From positions 41,328,003 to 41,392,002 of the forward strand of contig NC_059075.1 in assembly GCF_020497125.1 (NCBI RefSeq): 64,000 nt of DNA. The letters are read 5' to 3'. The stretch comes from Mauremys mutica (taxonomy: Eukaryota; Chordata; Testudines; Geoemydidae). Of the stretch, positions 1-10,900 are shown piece after piece. Position numbers and translations under genes: made by a program. Numbering within the stretch: position 1 is the first letter of the stretch; the number at the start of each line of letters is the position of its first letter. The notes beneath the pieces were generated by a model. The model saw only the letters and a program-made list of their open reading frames with translations, was not told the DNA's origin and did no database searches.

Positions 1-314
1 GAAACACATAATTACACTCTTATTCTTTGTACCTAAGTGTTTTGATGCTTCCTGGCAGTTTATAGAAGAATGCAGTGCTGTTTAACTTTTAATTGGACAA
101 AATTCTGGAATTCCCTCCTAAAGTGTTTGTGATTTGATTTTACTAACACACTTCCCTGCACAGCCTGACTACTTTTCAGTGTTAATATTGTCATTGTTTT
201 AATAAAACCAGAAATTTTATTCTGAATTATTTTTGTTTGTATTTTACTATACAAGGGTAAATTTATGTAAATCACACTCCTGATCTTTCTTTTCCTTCCT
301 GCTCTTTTTTTCAG
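1..314 (+). other. Probable intron end upstream of a candidate exon
   Basis: This AT-rich stretch has no convincing coding frame. Its last 30 bases are a strong pyrimidine tract ending in TTTTTTTCAG at 314, the form of a vertebrate 3' splice site. I infer that it is the last part of an intron whose exon follows. The minus-strand open frame over 60-275 has no feature suggesting that it is coding. Confidence 0.35.
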
Positions 315-481
315 CTGTAGCTACTATTTTGACCACTGAGGGAAATGTCAATTCTGTAGATGAGCTCTTAAAGAAGGAATCATTTGCTTATGACTGCTGC
401 ATTGATTATGTGCAAAACAATTCACAAATAGAGCAGAATATCAACAAAGATTTAAAAATTATCCCTAGACTGACCATTTAG
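315..481 (+). CDS. Candidate terminal coding exon of an unidentified gene (partial)
   Basis: Immediately after the acceptor-like CAG, a frame beginning GTA at 317 stays open for 54 codons and ends in TAG at 479-481. The peptide starts VATILTTEGNVNSVDELL, is acidic to neutral, and contains a CC pair and a run rich in N, Q and I. I do not recognise the family. If real, it is the C-terminal tail of a gene transcribed in the same direction as IRF2BPL with the rest of the gene left of the window. ATTAAA near 842 could be its polyadenylation signal. A chance open frame or an exon-containing retrocopy is possible. Confidence is limited because only one exon is visible. Confidence 0.28.
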
Positions 482-3400
482 AACCAGATCTTTTATTCTA
501 GACATTCATAGTTCATGTGGTCCTAATACTGCTGAAAACTTTGGGGTTGTACTGTATTGTTCATCATCATTAACAATGTTCTGGTGATCAATAATTAATA
601 ATACTCTTGCCATGAGATTAATACTAATTCCAGTATTTTAGAAGCTAATGCACAAGAATGGCACGGAACAGAGACCAGTTAACTGGTTTTTAGTCAGGCA
701 CATAATACATTTGTTTTTATAGATTCTTAATGGTTCATTGTACTCTCTACTTCCCATATCTTGTAATTGCATTTAGAAAGGTGCCTGCTGGTTTGTATTC
801 ATACAGTTATTTCCACTGTTTATTTTGTTTCCTTCTCTGATATTAAAGTTTTGTCTGTGCTCTTAATTAATGTTTTGGGTAAATAACATGGGAAATAGGA
901 ATACAGCAAAAGGGGTTATTGGTCTCAGACTGTAACATTTATCCTTCAACTAAAGGTAGAAGATGGCAGATTTTACTTCTGATAGTGAAAATTATATCCC
1001 CTGGTCTTTGGGGTAGTGGCAGGTCATAAACTTCAGCTAATCTAAATAGAATACCTAAAGTTGCATCTAAAGTGCTGACTGATGACTTTGACCAGAAAGA
1101 AATACATATGTATCAGTTGTTTGCTGCTTTAGCTTCTTCTCTCAGCTAATCCTCTGCCCTATTATTAAACAAGCTACTGGGTATTTTGTTTTCTGATTTT
1201 GTTTTTGTTTGTTTGAACCAAACTTAATTGTTTGGATTCTTTCTTTTCCTCCTCCAAACGTAATTTTAATTCCAGGATTATTTCAGAGCTAAATAAACAT
1301 CAGACTTGTTTGGTGTAAATCCAAGAAGACTGATCTGGACTCCTATTGCCCTACCAATAGCATGGTAAAGGACACGAAAGAAAGAAGGGAGGTGAGCAGA
1401 AAGGCACACTGCTACCCTTCCAGGACAAATGCAGCCATGGATTTTATCTTTGTTTGTTACATTGCCACCATTCAATCTATTTTCCTTTAACAGACTAGAT
1501 TGATACTGACAACCCGTTCCTTTTGAAGGTGCCACGGCTGTGGCATTTATTTGCATTTACATTGCAGTTCTCTTCTTCAATCAGTATTTCTGATATCACC
1601 ATTGCTGCTAGCCATATTGTTGCAATGCTGGCATTTCATCCCTAAGTGCTACTTGCATAATGGTACAGTACATGCCCATGACCAAAGTTTAAATAAAGGT
1701 TTAATCACGACGGAAAAACAAACGTATTTCCCTTCAAGTAAAAGTAAAGGCAGTTCTGTTGGGTCACAGATGCTAATCTTCAGTTTCTTTCTAGACACAA
1801 ACTATAAAGGGAGTTGACAGCACCTGTAAATGGTTTTCTGAGGCTAGATTATATCTAAGGTGATGATTATTTACACCCTCTATAAAGACTGTTCTTGTGA
1901 GCCAACGAGTCTGCCTGTTACTGTGAGGTGAGTGTTACCAAAAAAGGGCTTTATTGAAGAAGGATTCAGTGGAGCGAAGAGCCAGGATGATGGGCGGTTC
2001 AAACACGGAGTGCCTTGTCATTTGTTGAGTATGTATAACCCTGGGAATGAAATACAGTCAGGATATCCTAGAGTTCTGCATTCCCAGACACTCAAGATGA
2101 AGGGGAAAATTTCAACTCTCTCAATTTGAGTTTTTAAGGGCAGAGGTGACCTTTTCCCATAGCCCAGTTCTCCTCATCTGAAGATCAACATACAGCAGTA
2201 AAAAGGATAGAAGAGCTGACCTTCTAGTATGAATCAGAGAGAACACACTTGTTTAGTCACGTAAAGTCATATTACTGTAGAAATCCTATAGCCTTCACTA
2301 AATCACTATTGCTGGAAGCAGACTTTCACTTTAGCTTTCCAGCTGTCTTGCTTGAATCTTGCTTCTGTGAAACCTTTATCTTGTCCACAATTTAGGTATG
2401 AAATTCCTAAGTGTGAAATCCACTTTCCCTTGAGATCATCTCCTTCAGAAAATTTGCATAGAGGAGACTCAAATAATTCAAGGACTTTTATCTCTATCTG
2501 GTGCCTCTGTAAGCTTTCCCCTTTTAAAAAATAAAGTCACTTTGTCAGAATTGATTCTTTTACTGTATTTTATCTGCTCCTGCCACTTCTGTAACTTTTT
2601 ATAGTGTGCATTTCTTCAAGCTTTCTCTTAAAAAATAAGATCATATAATTACCAAATTAATATTGCCTTCTTTATAGATTATCAGCAGACATATTGAGAT
2701 GTTTTAGACAATTAGAGAGTGAATTGAGAAGTATTGGTGATTTGAAGGGAATATATTTATTTGAAGAAATAACATCACCAAAGTGTGAAATATGAACAGA
2801 GTACAATATACATTGATTTTGTATAGTTATTGTTATAATCAACATATAAAGTGGTAAATTGCTAATGCTGTATATATGCCTGTGTATATAAGGGAAAGGT
2901 GGCACTATGCCATCGAAATCAGAACTGCCTTTACAGGACATAGAAAAAAATCAAATGGCAATTTTTTCAATGTTTTTGCTCAATAAAGGAGAGAGTTGAA
3001 TAAATATTAATATAAAGGAATAAGTTATCCAACATAACCAGCTGTAATATCCTACAGCTTCACTGAGTGTAACAATATTTTCCCTTGTGAATCTTGACTC
3101 ACACTGGGTAGCTAGTTACATTGTATGAGCTGGAATATGAGTGAGTGACGCAATGCTGTTTGCAGTATGCAGAGGAATACTTGCAAGTTTCTTAGTAATC
3201 GAGTCCCAACAGTGAAAGTTTATTATTCTTTGGGAGTGGACAGCAATTTCATTGTTTGCAAAAACAGAAACTGACTGCAGTGAGAATAAAAATGGGTTAT
3301 CCACAGCCCCTCCTTCTGAGCATGGGCACTGGCGTGCACAACAGGGAGGGGGAGGGGAACGTTCAAGTTTCAGAATCGCAGTTTAGAAAGTAAAAGTTGT

Positions 3401-4020
3401 TTTCTGTTAGTCAAACGAACCCACAACTAATTTGCATTAACGTAGGCTGCTTTGAATATTACGCTTGTTACTATAATGCAAACGTATAAAGGCTATTTAA
3501 AAGAAAAACGAAAGCCTTGAATTCTCATAGCACTGGGGAAATCCTATGTCCCTTAGCATTAGTGAGATGATATCACACCGATTACGCACCTGCTTGGCCT
3601 CTCTTACACCCCTGCGCAATGCACAGCGCGATGTTTCTCAGTTCAATCTTAAACACTCACCAAATAGGGCTCATTTACACACAACAAAAGTGGAACAGCT
3701 CCTGATGTATTCATGGGATTATTTAAATTATGTCATTCTGTCACCAGAATAATTGAAAAAACGAAATCGGATAAAGATTGCAAACATGGGTAGTTTGGGA
3801 ACCTTGCACGTTTGCTTTAGTAGCCGGAGTGCATGTAAAACCCACCGAAAGACTTGGTGGCAGGAAGCTGTGCAATTGCCAGAGAGGCTAAATGGAGCGA
3901 TTCGTATCTAAACTCCTGCAAACGAGACATTTGAATTTAGAAAGCTCAGCCAGGAAAAAAAATTATTATTCTGCATGTGCTTCCTGGCTGCGCTTTCGTT
4001 TTGGAGACACTGCCATGAGG
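482..4020. other. Non-coding, repeat-poor DNA upstream of IRF2BPL
   Basis: There are no credible genes here. Open frames are all under 95 codons and have no recognisable motif. No CR1, hAT or SINE sequence was recognised, in contrast with everything right of 13.3 kb. I infer that this may be distal regulatory DNA of IRF2BPL or the 3' flank of the preceding gene, but nothing in the sequence proves it. Confidence 0.4.
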
Positions 4021-4478
4021 GGTGGGGAGGAGGGAGAGGGAGCGATCTTGTGTTTAAGTTTCCAAACATAGCCCTTGGTATGTCTCTCCCTTTCATTTCC
4101 AGCGGTAACTTGCATCGCTTCAGCTGTTGCACACACAAGAAGGGAGGAAACGGGCAGAATGTCGAGCATGTGCAATTTCAGAGCAAGAAGTGGGTTCCAG
4201 GTCCGTAGACAGAGGAAGTGGGGGGAGGGGGAATAAGCTGGTCAGTGCTTGAAAGGGGAACTGCAGAGGGGGGAGGGGGAGAGAGGGAGGGGGAAGAGGA
4301 GAGAGCATGGCAGTGACGTGAGGGCTCCACCCAGGTGGCATACGAGCCGGGGAGAGAGAAGGAGGGAGGAAAAGAGGGGGGAGAGCAGGGGGAGGAGGGG
4401 CAGAGCCGGGTTTGGAACGCAGAGTAGCACACAGTGACACTCAGGATTCCAAATACGAATTCCGAGGAGCGATCGAGG

Positions 4479-4528
4479 ATGTGAGTGTGGAGCAGGCAGC
4501 GCTGCTCGCCATGCTGCTGCCGCCGTGA
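4479..4528 (+). promoter_or_regulatory. Two minimal upstream ORFs in the putative leader
   Basis: ATG at 4479 is followed directly by TGA (4482-4484), a start-stop element. ATG at 4511 has G at -3 and opens a five-codon frame (M-L-L-P-P) ending in TGA at 4526-4528. Both lie about 500 bases before the main start. If they are in the mRNA they could dampen IRF2BPL translation. Whether they are transcribed depends on the unmapped start site. Confidence 0.35.
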
Positions 4529-4960
4529 GGAGTTGCCGCCGCTGCCCTCGGGCTGCTCCCTCATCTTGTGCTCCTAGCTCCCGGGAAAGTCGCCAGGGCT
4601 CCTGGGACCGAACAGCTTCTTGTGGTCCCCTCTCTAACCAGCGGATCAGCAGGTAGCTGAGTTCGAGCTCGTAAGGCATCAGCTGCGAATAGAAAGGGGA
4701 CCCCCATCTTCCACCGTGCACCTCCCTCCTCTCCGGGAGGAGGAGCAGCGGAAATCAAGACAACGCAGGGAAACAGAAGCGGCTAGAAGGCGACCCCCAC
4801 CCCCATCGGAACAGTAAAATCGATCCCCCACCCCAGGGGCAACAGTGTCAGCACCAGGTAGAAGAACCCCCGTCCAGCAGCCAAAGGGGCAATAGCACCA
4901 GGTCTGAGAGCCCCCCTCTTCAGTACCAGTAGGGGGTGGTAGACGGAGCGATACCCCTGT

Positions 4961-4986
4961 CCCACCCCCACCCCCACCCCCACCCC
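4961..4986 (+). other. C-rich tract of CCCCCA units just before the start codon
   Basis: Four to five CCCCCA-type units lie about 40 bases upstream of ATG 5025. The complementary strand carries the matching runs of G and has the pattern of a G-quadruplex. In the mRNA the tract would be C-rich and could bind poly-C-binding proteins. That is inference. Confidence 0.5.
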
Positions 4987-5024
4987 TTCCACAGCAGCAG
5001 CCAGCTCCAGCAGCCAGCTCCACC

Positions 5025-7217
5025 ATGTCCGCTGCGCAGGTGTCCTCGTCTCGGAGACAGTCATGCTACCTGTGTGACCTGCCCCGCATGCCCTGGGCCA
5101 TGATCTGGGACTTCACTGAGCCCGTGTGCCGGGGCTGCGTGAACTACGAGGGTGCGGACCGCATAGAATTTGTGATCGAGACGGCCCGGCAGCTGAAGAG
5201 GGCGCATGGCTGCTTCCAGGACGGCCGTTCCCCAGGCCCCCCGCCTCCTGTCGGGGTCAAGGCTGTGCCGCTCTCAGCCAAAGAAGTGGCTGCAGCGGCC
5301 CAACAGCAGCTCAACCATGTGGACGCCTCCTCCAAAGCAGCTTCTGCCGGGCTTCCCCAGTCCAGCCTGGACCGCTATGGACTCAGTGCAGCTGCAGCCG
5401 AGCAGCGCAGCCGCTTTGAATATCCGCCACCCCCAGGAAGCCTGGGCAGCAGCCACGCTGCCCGCCTGCCCAACGGGCTGGGCGGCCCCAATGGTTTCCC
5501 TAAGCCGCCTGAGGACGGCCCCCCGGAGTTGAACCGCCAGAGCCCCAACTCATCATCCTCTTCCTCCTCCTCCCGCCGCGGGGCACACGGGGGCCTCGTG
5601 CCCGGCCTCCCTCCGGGGGCTGGCGGTGCCCAAATGAACGTGCCGCCCAATCTGCTTCCACAGACTTTACTCAACGGCCCTACAGCTTCTGGTGTGGCGC
5701 TACCACCGCCGCACGCGGGGCTGAGCGGCCGCGGCGGGGGAACCCCAGCTTCCTCCGCCTCTTCCCAAGGGGGCACATGCAGCGGTGGGGGTGGCAGCGG
5801 CTCGTCCTCCGAGGCCTGCAGCAAGCGACCAGGTTCGGTGTCCAGCAGCGATCAGGAGCGGGAGTTAAAGGAGAAACAGCGCAACGCGGAGGCGCTGGCC
5901 GAGTTGAGCGAGAGTCTGCGGAACCGGGCCGAGGAGTGGGCCAGCAAGCCCAAGATCGTGCGGGACACGCTGCTTACCCTGGCCGGCTGCACCCCCTACG
6001 AGGTCCGCTTCAAGAAGGACCATGCGCTTCTCGGCCGCATCTTCGCCTTCGATGCAGTCTCTAAGCCCGGCATGGACTATGAGCTGAAGCTCTTCATTGA
6101 GTACCCGAGCGGCTCAGGCACTGTCTTCTCCAGCGCCTCGGGAGTGGCCAAGCAGATGTACCAGGACTGCATGAAGGACTTTGGCCGCGGCCTCTCCTCC
6201 GGCTTCAAGTACCTGGAGTATGAGAAGAAACACGGCTCCGGCGACTGGCGGCTCCTGGGTGACCTGCTGCCTGAGTCTGTGCGTTTCTTCAAGGAGCTGG
6301 TGGGCGCGGACATGCTGCCCCAGCCCTACCTGGACGCTAGCTGCCCCATGCTCCCCACAGCCCTGGTGAGCCTGCCCCGGGGGGGAGCTGGAGTCGGCGG
6401 GGCACAGGTGGCCGGGGCCGCTTCCAGGGGCCCCGGGGGAGGCGGTGGTGGCGGGGGGATGCGCAAAAGGAAGGCATCCCCGGAGCCCTCCGACTCGGCC
6501 GAGGGGGCCCTGAAGCTGAGTGACGAGCAGCAGCGGCAGCAGTGGATGGCCAGCCAGAGTGAAGCACTTAAACTCACCATGTCGGCTGGGGGCTTCGGGG
6601 CGGTGCACGGAGGGGGGCCCCCACCTCCGCCGCCTCTGGGGCCTCACTCCAACCGGACCACCCCGCCCGAGTCGGCCCCTCAAAACGGACAGTCCCCCAT
6701 GGCTGCTCTCATGTCGGTGGCCGACACACTGGGCAATGCCCACTCGCCCAAGGATGGCAGCTCGGTTCACTCCACCACTTCCACCCGCAGGAATAGCAGC
6801 AGCCCGGTGTCCCCGGCCTCGGTGCCGGGCCAGCGTCGCTTGGCTTCCCGCAACGGGGACATGAACCTGCAAGTGGCCCCTCCTCCCCCCAATGCCCACC
6901 CTGGTATGGACCAAGTGCACCCCCAAAACATTCCAGATTCGCCCATGGCCAATAGCGGGCCTCTGTGCTGCACCATTTGCCACGAACGCTTGGAGGACAC
7001 CCACTTTGTTCAGTGCCCATCTGTGCCCAGCCACAAGTTCTGCTTCCCTTGTTCCAGAGAGAGCATCAAGGCCCAAGGGGCAACTGGCGAGGTCTATTGC
7101 CCAAGTGGAGAGAAATGCCCCCTAGTAGGTTCCAATGTGCCTTGGGCATTTATGCAGGGCGAGATTGCTACCATTTTAGCTGGGGACGTTAAAGTGAAAA
7201 AGGAGAGAGACCCTTAA
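5025..7217 (+). CDS. IRF2BPL: Interferon regulatory factor 2-binding protein-like (IRF2BPL), single exon, complete
   Basis: The product is 730 residues with no introns, as in other vertebrates. It begins with the family's N-terminal zinc finger (C14-x2-C17 and C35-x2-C38), followed by the conserved segment to about residue 60. A low-complexity Pro/Gly/Ser/Ala region runs from 65 to 265, including a run of Ser near 177-184. The conserved central block lies at about 270-447 and starts with a charged helical stretch ([19 protein letters not shown]). A basic RKRKASPEP nuclear-localisation-like motif is near 479. The protein ends with a C-terminal C3HC4 RING-type finger, with C649, C652, C664, H670, C673, C676, C692 and C698 visible. 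Family knowledge: a nuclear transcriptional regulator and putative E3 ligase, expressed in brain (also called EAP1) and linked to neurodevelopmental disease and pubertal timing in mammals. The mammalian protein is about 796 residues, largely because of polyglutamine and polyalanine tracts. Here only a short AAAA-QQQ remains at about residue 90. The start is chosen for its Kozak context and the family N-terminus. IRF2BP1 and IRF2BP2 are excluded by the overall match. Confidence 0.97.
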   Translation: MSAAQVSSSRRQSCYLCDLPRMPWAMIWDFTEPVCRGCVNYEGADRIEFVIETARQLKRAHGCFQDGRSPGPPPPVGVKAVPLSAKEVAAAAQQQLNHVDASSKAASAGLPQSSLDRYGLSAAAAEQRSRFEYPPPPGSLGSSHAARLPNGLGGPNGFPKPPEDGPPELNRQSPNSSSSSSSSRRGAHGGLVPGLPPGAGGAQMNVPPNLLPQTLLNGPTASGVALPPPHAGLSGRGGGTPASSASSQGGTCSGGGGSGSSSEACSKRPGSVSSSDQERELKEKQRNAEALAELSESLRNRAEEWASKPKIVRDTLLTLAGCTPYEVRFKKDHALLGRIFAFDAVSKPGMDYELKLFIEYPSGSGTVFSSASGVAKQMYQDCMKDFGRGLSSGFKYLEYEKKHGSGDWRLLGDLLPESVRFFKELVGADMLPQPYLDASCPMLPTALVSLPRGGAGVGGAQVAGAASRGPGGGGGGGGMRKRKASPEPSDSAEGALKLSDEQQRQQWMASQSEALKLTMSAGGFGAVHGGGPPPPPPLGPHSNRTTPPESAPQNGQSPMAALMSVADTLGNAHSPKDGSSVHSTTSTRRNSSSPVSPASVPGQRRLASRNGDMNLQVAPPPPNAHPGMDQVHPQNIPDSPMANSGPLCCTICHERLEDTHFVQCPSVPSHKFCFPCSRESIKAQGATGEVYCPSGEKCPLVGSNVPWAFMQGEIATILAGDVKVKKERDP

Positions 7218-7960
7218 AGATAGGAAATCAAACTCCTTCAGCTTCCTGAAGATGTAGAATTGTGAATATAACAAACTGCAAAAGTTAGTCTTATGTATAG
7301 ACATTATTTTCGTCGTATGTTTCTATATTTTGAAACAAAGGTATGTACTCTTCTTCATTTGAAGGATAGAGCTGGTTTTTGTTAAACAGAATATACTATT
7401 GTTTGGTTACTACATAATACCTGTTCTCATTTCTTTGGCAGTGTGTTGGCTAGGTACAAAGTTATAGCCCTTAGCGATTACCTGCTGCTGGTGTGTATTT
7501 TTGTAAATGTATGCACTTCTTGAAAAAAGAAAAAACACAAAAAATACAAAAAAAAATTTTTTTTTGCCAAGGCCAGTGTTGATGCCTAAAAAAAAAATTG
7601 CTACAAAAATGGTGACAGCTTATGTTTTACGAGCCCTGAGTGTTAGTCTTTCACTTTATTTTTTTGGTTTGTTTGTTTTTTGTTTGCAAACGGTGGGGGT
7701 GGTTTGGGGGGTGTTTTTTGTTGCAAGTTTGTAAGGAAAATGTTTCAGTTTGTTTCTATTGATCTGAACGTTTTTAATCTTATGTGTTTTTTGTTTTTGC
7801 TTTATTGATGCACGGATGCTTTTGAACAGTAGAGCAAAATGCTGTACATGGAAAACATGCTCTGTTTGTCCTTTATACATTTCTGTAGTTAACAGAACAC
7901 TGTAATGTGCCTTGGAGCTTAGTAAATTGTAATAAATTCAATTGATATTAATACTTCTTG
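7218..7960 (+). other. IRF2BPL: IRF2BPL 3' untranslated region
   Basis: This AT-rich sequence follows the TAA stop. It contains A-runs and T-runs at 7507-7605 and a G/T-rich segment at 7660-7735 rich in GTTTG and GGGGTG. The likely 3' end is just beyond the AATAAA at 7931. Length and composition fit the 3' UTR of a single-exon regulator. Confidence 0.6.
7931..7936 (+). terminator. Polyadenylation signal AATAAA of IRF2BPL
   Basis: This is a canonical AATAAA about 710 bases after the stop codon. T- and G-containing sequence follows within 30-50 bases, as expected for a cleavage site near 7950-7960. Later signals could also be used. Confidence 0.6.
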
Positions 7961-10900
7961 AGTAGCAAGTTTTATTTTTCTCAGAGCTTGGGCAACAGAT
8001 GCAAAACATGTTGTCTTTTTAAAAGTCTGTTAATCCAAAATCTTGCATTTCATTCTGATAATTGTGGCATTTGTACACACACTTGCATATATGTATGATG
8101 ATGTTATCAAACCTATCTAGATCTTGGCTCTGTGCCTATTTACATTTCACCTTTAATGTTGCAGTAACAGTTGCTGACTAAGCATTTTCTGTTTACTGTT
8201 TCTGCATCTCATTTCCCCTCTAAAGCTTTCCAGCTGCAAAGTGTTTTTGCACTAGATGCATCCTTTGCATGTACAATATATCGAGGACTGAAATCGTAGA
8301 AAAATTCAACCCTCTTTTATGCAAAAGTCCAGCATTGTGGCTAATAACTTTAGTCAATTAAAAAAGTGTTCATTGAAGCTTGGCAATGATAATGGACTCT
8401 GGATAATGCACAGCTATGTAACTGAGCTCAGCACAAAAAGGATAGCTAACAATTTATGCAGTTTGTGCTGCACTTGAGTATAGCTAATGCCTCTAGTAAC
8501 TGGATTTTTATTTTGTTTTGATGAACATTTGATGAAAACTAAGTTGATAGGCAGTTCAGGGTTTGTGATGTCCCCTCCTCTGCTCAGGTGGAGAATGATT
8601 ACTAACTGCACTGCATTACAATCTATTCTTACTGGCAATAGGCAAATGTGATTGTTCATCGTGTTAACTTTTTAAAGTGACATTTGCATTTTCTGGAGAT
8701 GAGGGGGTGGGGCATTGGAATACCTATTAGGTGGTCAACAGACAAAGTAAATACACAGGCCTCTTACTGGCTAGAAAATGCAAACAAACCTAGTGTGAAC
8801 TTTGTCCTCTTTGTGTGGCAAATGGGAGGAATGATAGAAAACCTTAAACAAAAACATCAGCATAGGTCCCTTTGCAGTATCATTAACAGAACAGAGAGGT
8901 GTCCCTAGGGCATTGTGTCATAAGTTGTGAGCAGTGGGTTTCATTGAACGTTGGGGACCCTGTAAAAAAAAACACTATGATGTGAAGAGGCACTTTTAAA
9001 AGTCTAGTTGGCATTTGGCCTTGTATCTGGTTGCTGCTAATAATAAACTTGGTTTCTATTCCTGGTAGAAGTGATAAATGAAATGGTGGAAGCCTTAAGT
9101 CTATGGTCTTTTTGTGTGCATTATGCATCCTTACTCTTTTTTGTAGCTACAGCTATGTTGTGGTTTCCTTTCCTACCTGCTTTGAGACTCATCCCTTGGT
9201 ATTATTATACTCATGTTTTAAGAAAATGACCTTGTATTTTTTTAATCTTCTGCCAAGTGTTGTATTGTTGCTTATGAATCTCATAACCTATTCCTCTGAG
9301 GTAATTAACTTGGGCTAATAATGCACAACAGAAGGTTCTGAGTTAATTATTGAATACAAACTACACCTTTTAAAAAAGTCTGGATTTATATTGATAGTAT
9401 TTTTAAGCGTATATTTTTGAACATGGGGCTACCACATAGGATTTTATTCCCCAGTCAGAGATAGCGGGATTAAAATGATGTTTTATTGACTATCCAACAA
9501 GGTTTTTACCTACTGCAAATACATGAAGTTTCAGTTTAACACATAATAAGAATAAAGTCATAGTAATGTGTGGATTGTAACCACCATTAAAACAGAAAAC
9601 ACTGCTGGCGATTCAGCATTTCACCGTGTCATAAAAACTTGAATATGCTGATTTAAATGAATATATAAGTAGAGCAATCTTTGTAATACTGCAATCAGTC
9701 ATTAATTATAGAAAGCTCTGTTTTGGTGGATTTAGGTAATTGAAAGGAACTATAGCTAAGTATTCTCCAAAAGCTTTTGTTGTTATTTAGTATTTTTTTA
9801 AATAACAATCAGTTTTCAAGGACTGCCAATCTGATTTTTAGCAGACAAGAGAAAGGTGAGAGACAGTGAACATGTATGGAAAATAAGCTTGAATTGAATT
9901 GTAATACTGCAGTTAATTAAAGTTAACCATAGCTAGAAGGCATTTGTTGTATGGAGGGTGTTTTTTTTGTAACCAAATGACCATTTATTTTACTGTGACC
10001 CATTAAGCAGCCAGTCTGGGCATATCAGCCAGCATTTCTTTGATCCCACTCCATCAGCTTTTTTCTTTTTGAAGATGTCCACAGCTGACAAACAAGCTGT
10101 AATCTTTGGGGGGAGGGGGTGTTCAGTTACAGAGATTCAGTTGATTATATATATATATATGTGTGTGTGTGTCATTTTCCCCTTAGTATTGTCAGTTAAA
10201 ACCTAATCTTTGCTGAAATTTGTATTCATAATATTATGTACTTATTTATTTCTCCAGGTTTTCATTTTTCTTATCTCTCTTTTTTTATTTAAAGGGGGAA
10301 ATATCTAAACTTTTTTGCAAACAGCTTTTCAAGAATAGATTATTTTGGCCATTTCCTTAAGAAGCTTTGGACCTTTAGTTGCTAAGAAATGGGGCAGAAT
10401 AAGCATGGCTGAGGATATTTTTTTAAAACTTGGCAGCTCTTTCTTAGCTAGAGATTTATATGTTTGAACAAAACTTAACACAATTGTAGCAAAGGGGATG
10501 GGTTATATATGTTGAAAATGTTGCACAGTTTGATTAGGAGCTGTGATCTTAGCAACCTTGGCAAGTCTTACTTAAAACAAATCTTTTTTATCTTTGTGGT
10601 GATTTTTTTTTAGCAGTGTTATGCACACAAACATGATCCCAGCGTCACTCAACATTTTAGCCCCAAACTGGTCATGTGTGCCTTTGTTTTGAAATGACAA
10701 TCTCTTTAAACTCAGACTGGCTGCCAACATACCTTTGAAAACGTGTAGTAGTCACCAGATAGAGGTTGTCTTTACTTCTTTAGGTGTCTTATAACTAAGC
10801 AGAATTTTTCTTCACCTCAAGGAAAGGGCTTTGTCTCTTTAGAGATCTGAGATTCACAACTGTACTACTATGTAGTGGTTGGTTTGCAGTTCTTGCCATT

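Larger units (their letters stand above)
4021..5024 (+). promoter_or_regulatory. IRF2BPL: GC-rich promoter and 5' leader of IRF2BPL
   Basis: Base composition switches from AT-rich to GC-rich and CpG-containing DNA that continues into the coding exon, typical of a CpG-island promoter. A polypurine stretch of about 200 bases (4205-4410, GGGGGA and GGAGG motifs) is followed by CpG-bearing sequence from 4440. No TATA box lies close to the likely start region. A CRE-like TGACGTGA lies at about 4313-4320. The main ATG at 5025 sits in a good context (CCACC before ATG). The transcription start is not visible; I would guess 4400-4600. The human gene is intronless, and no splice sites are needed here either. 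Confidence 0.65.

Noticed and set aside
1278..1556. 92-codon minus frame
   Set aside because: No recognisable domain, no splice or promoter context, and a length expected by chance.
4178..5064. Several Pro/Ser- and Gly-rich minus-strand frames across the promoter
   Set aside because: They result from the polypurine and C-rich tracts. There is no conserved motif and they overlap the IRF2BPL promoter and leader.
6114..7076. 320-codon open frame on the minus strand inside IRF2BPL
   Set aside because: It lies wholly antisense to conserved IRF2BPL codons in GC-rich DNA, where long shadow frames are expected. It has no recognisable domain.
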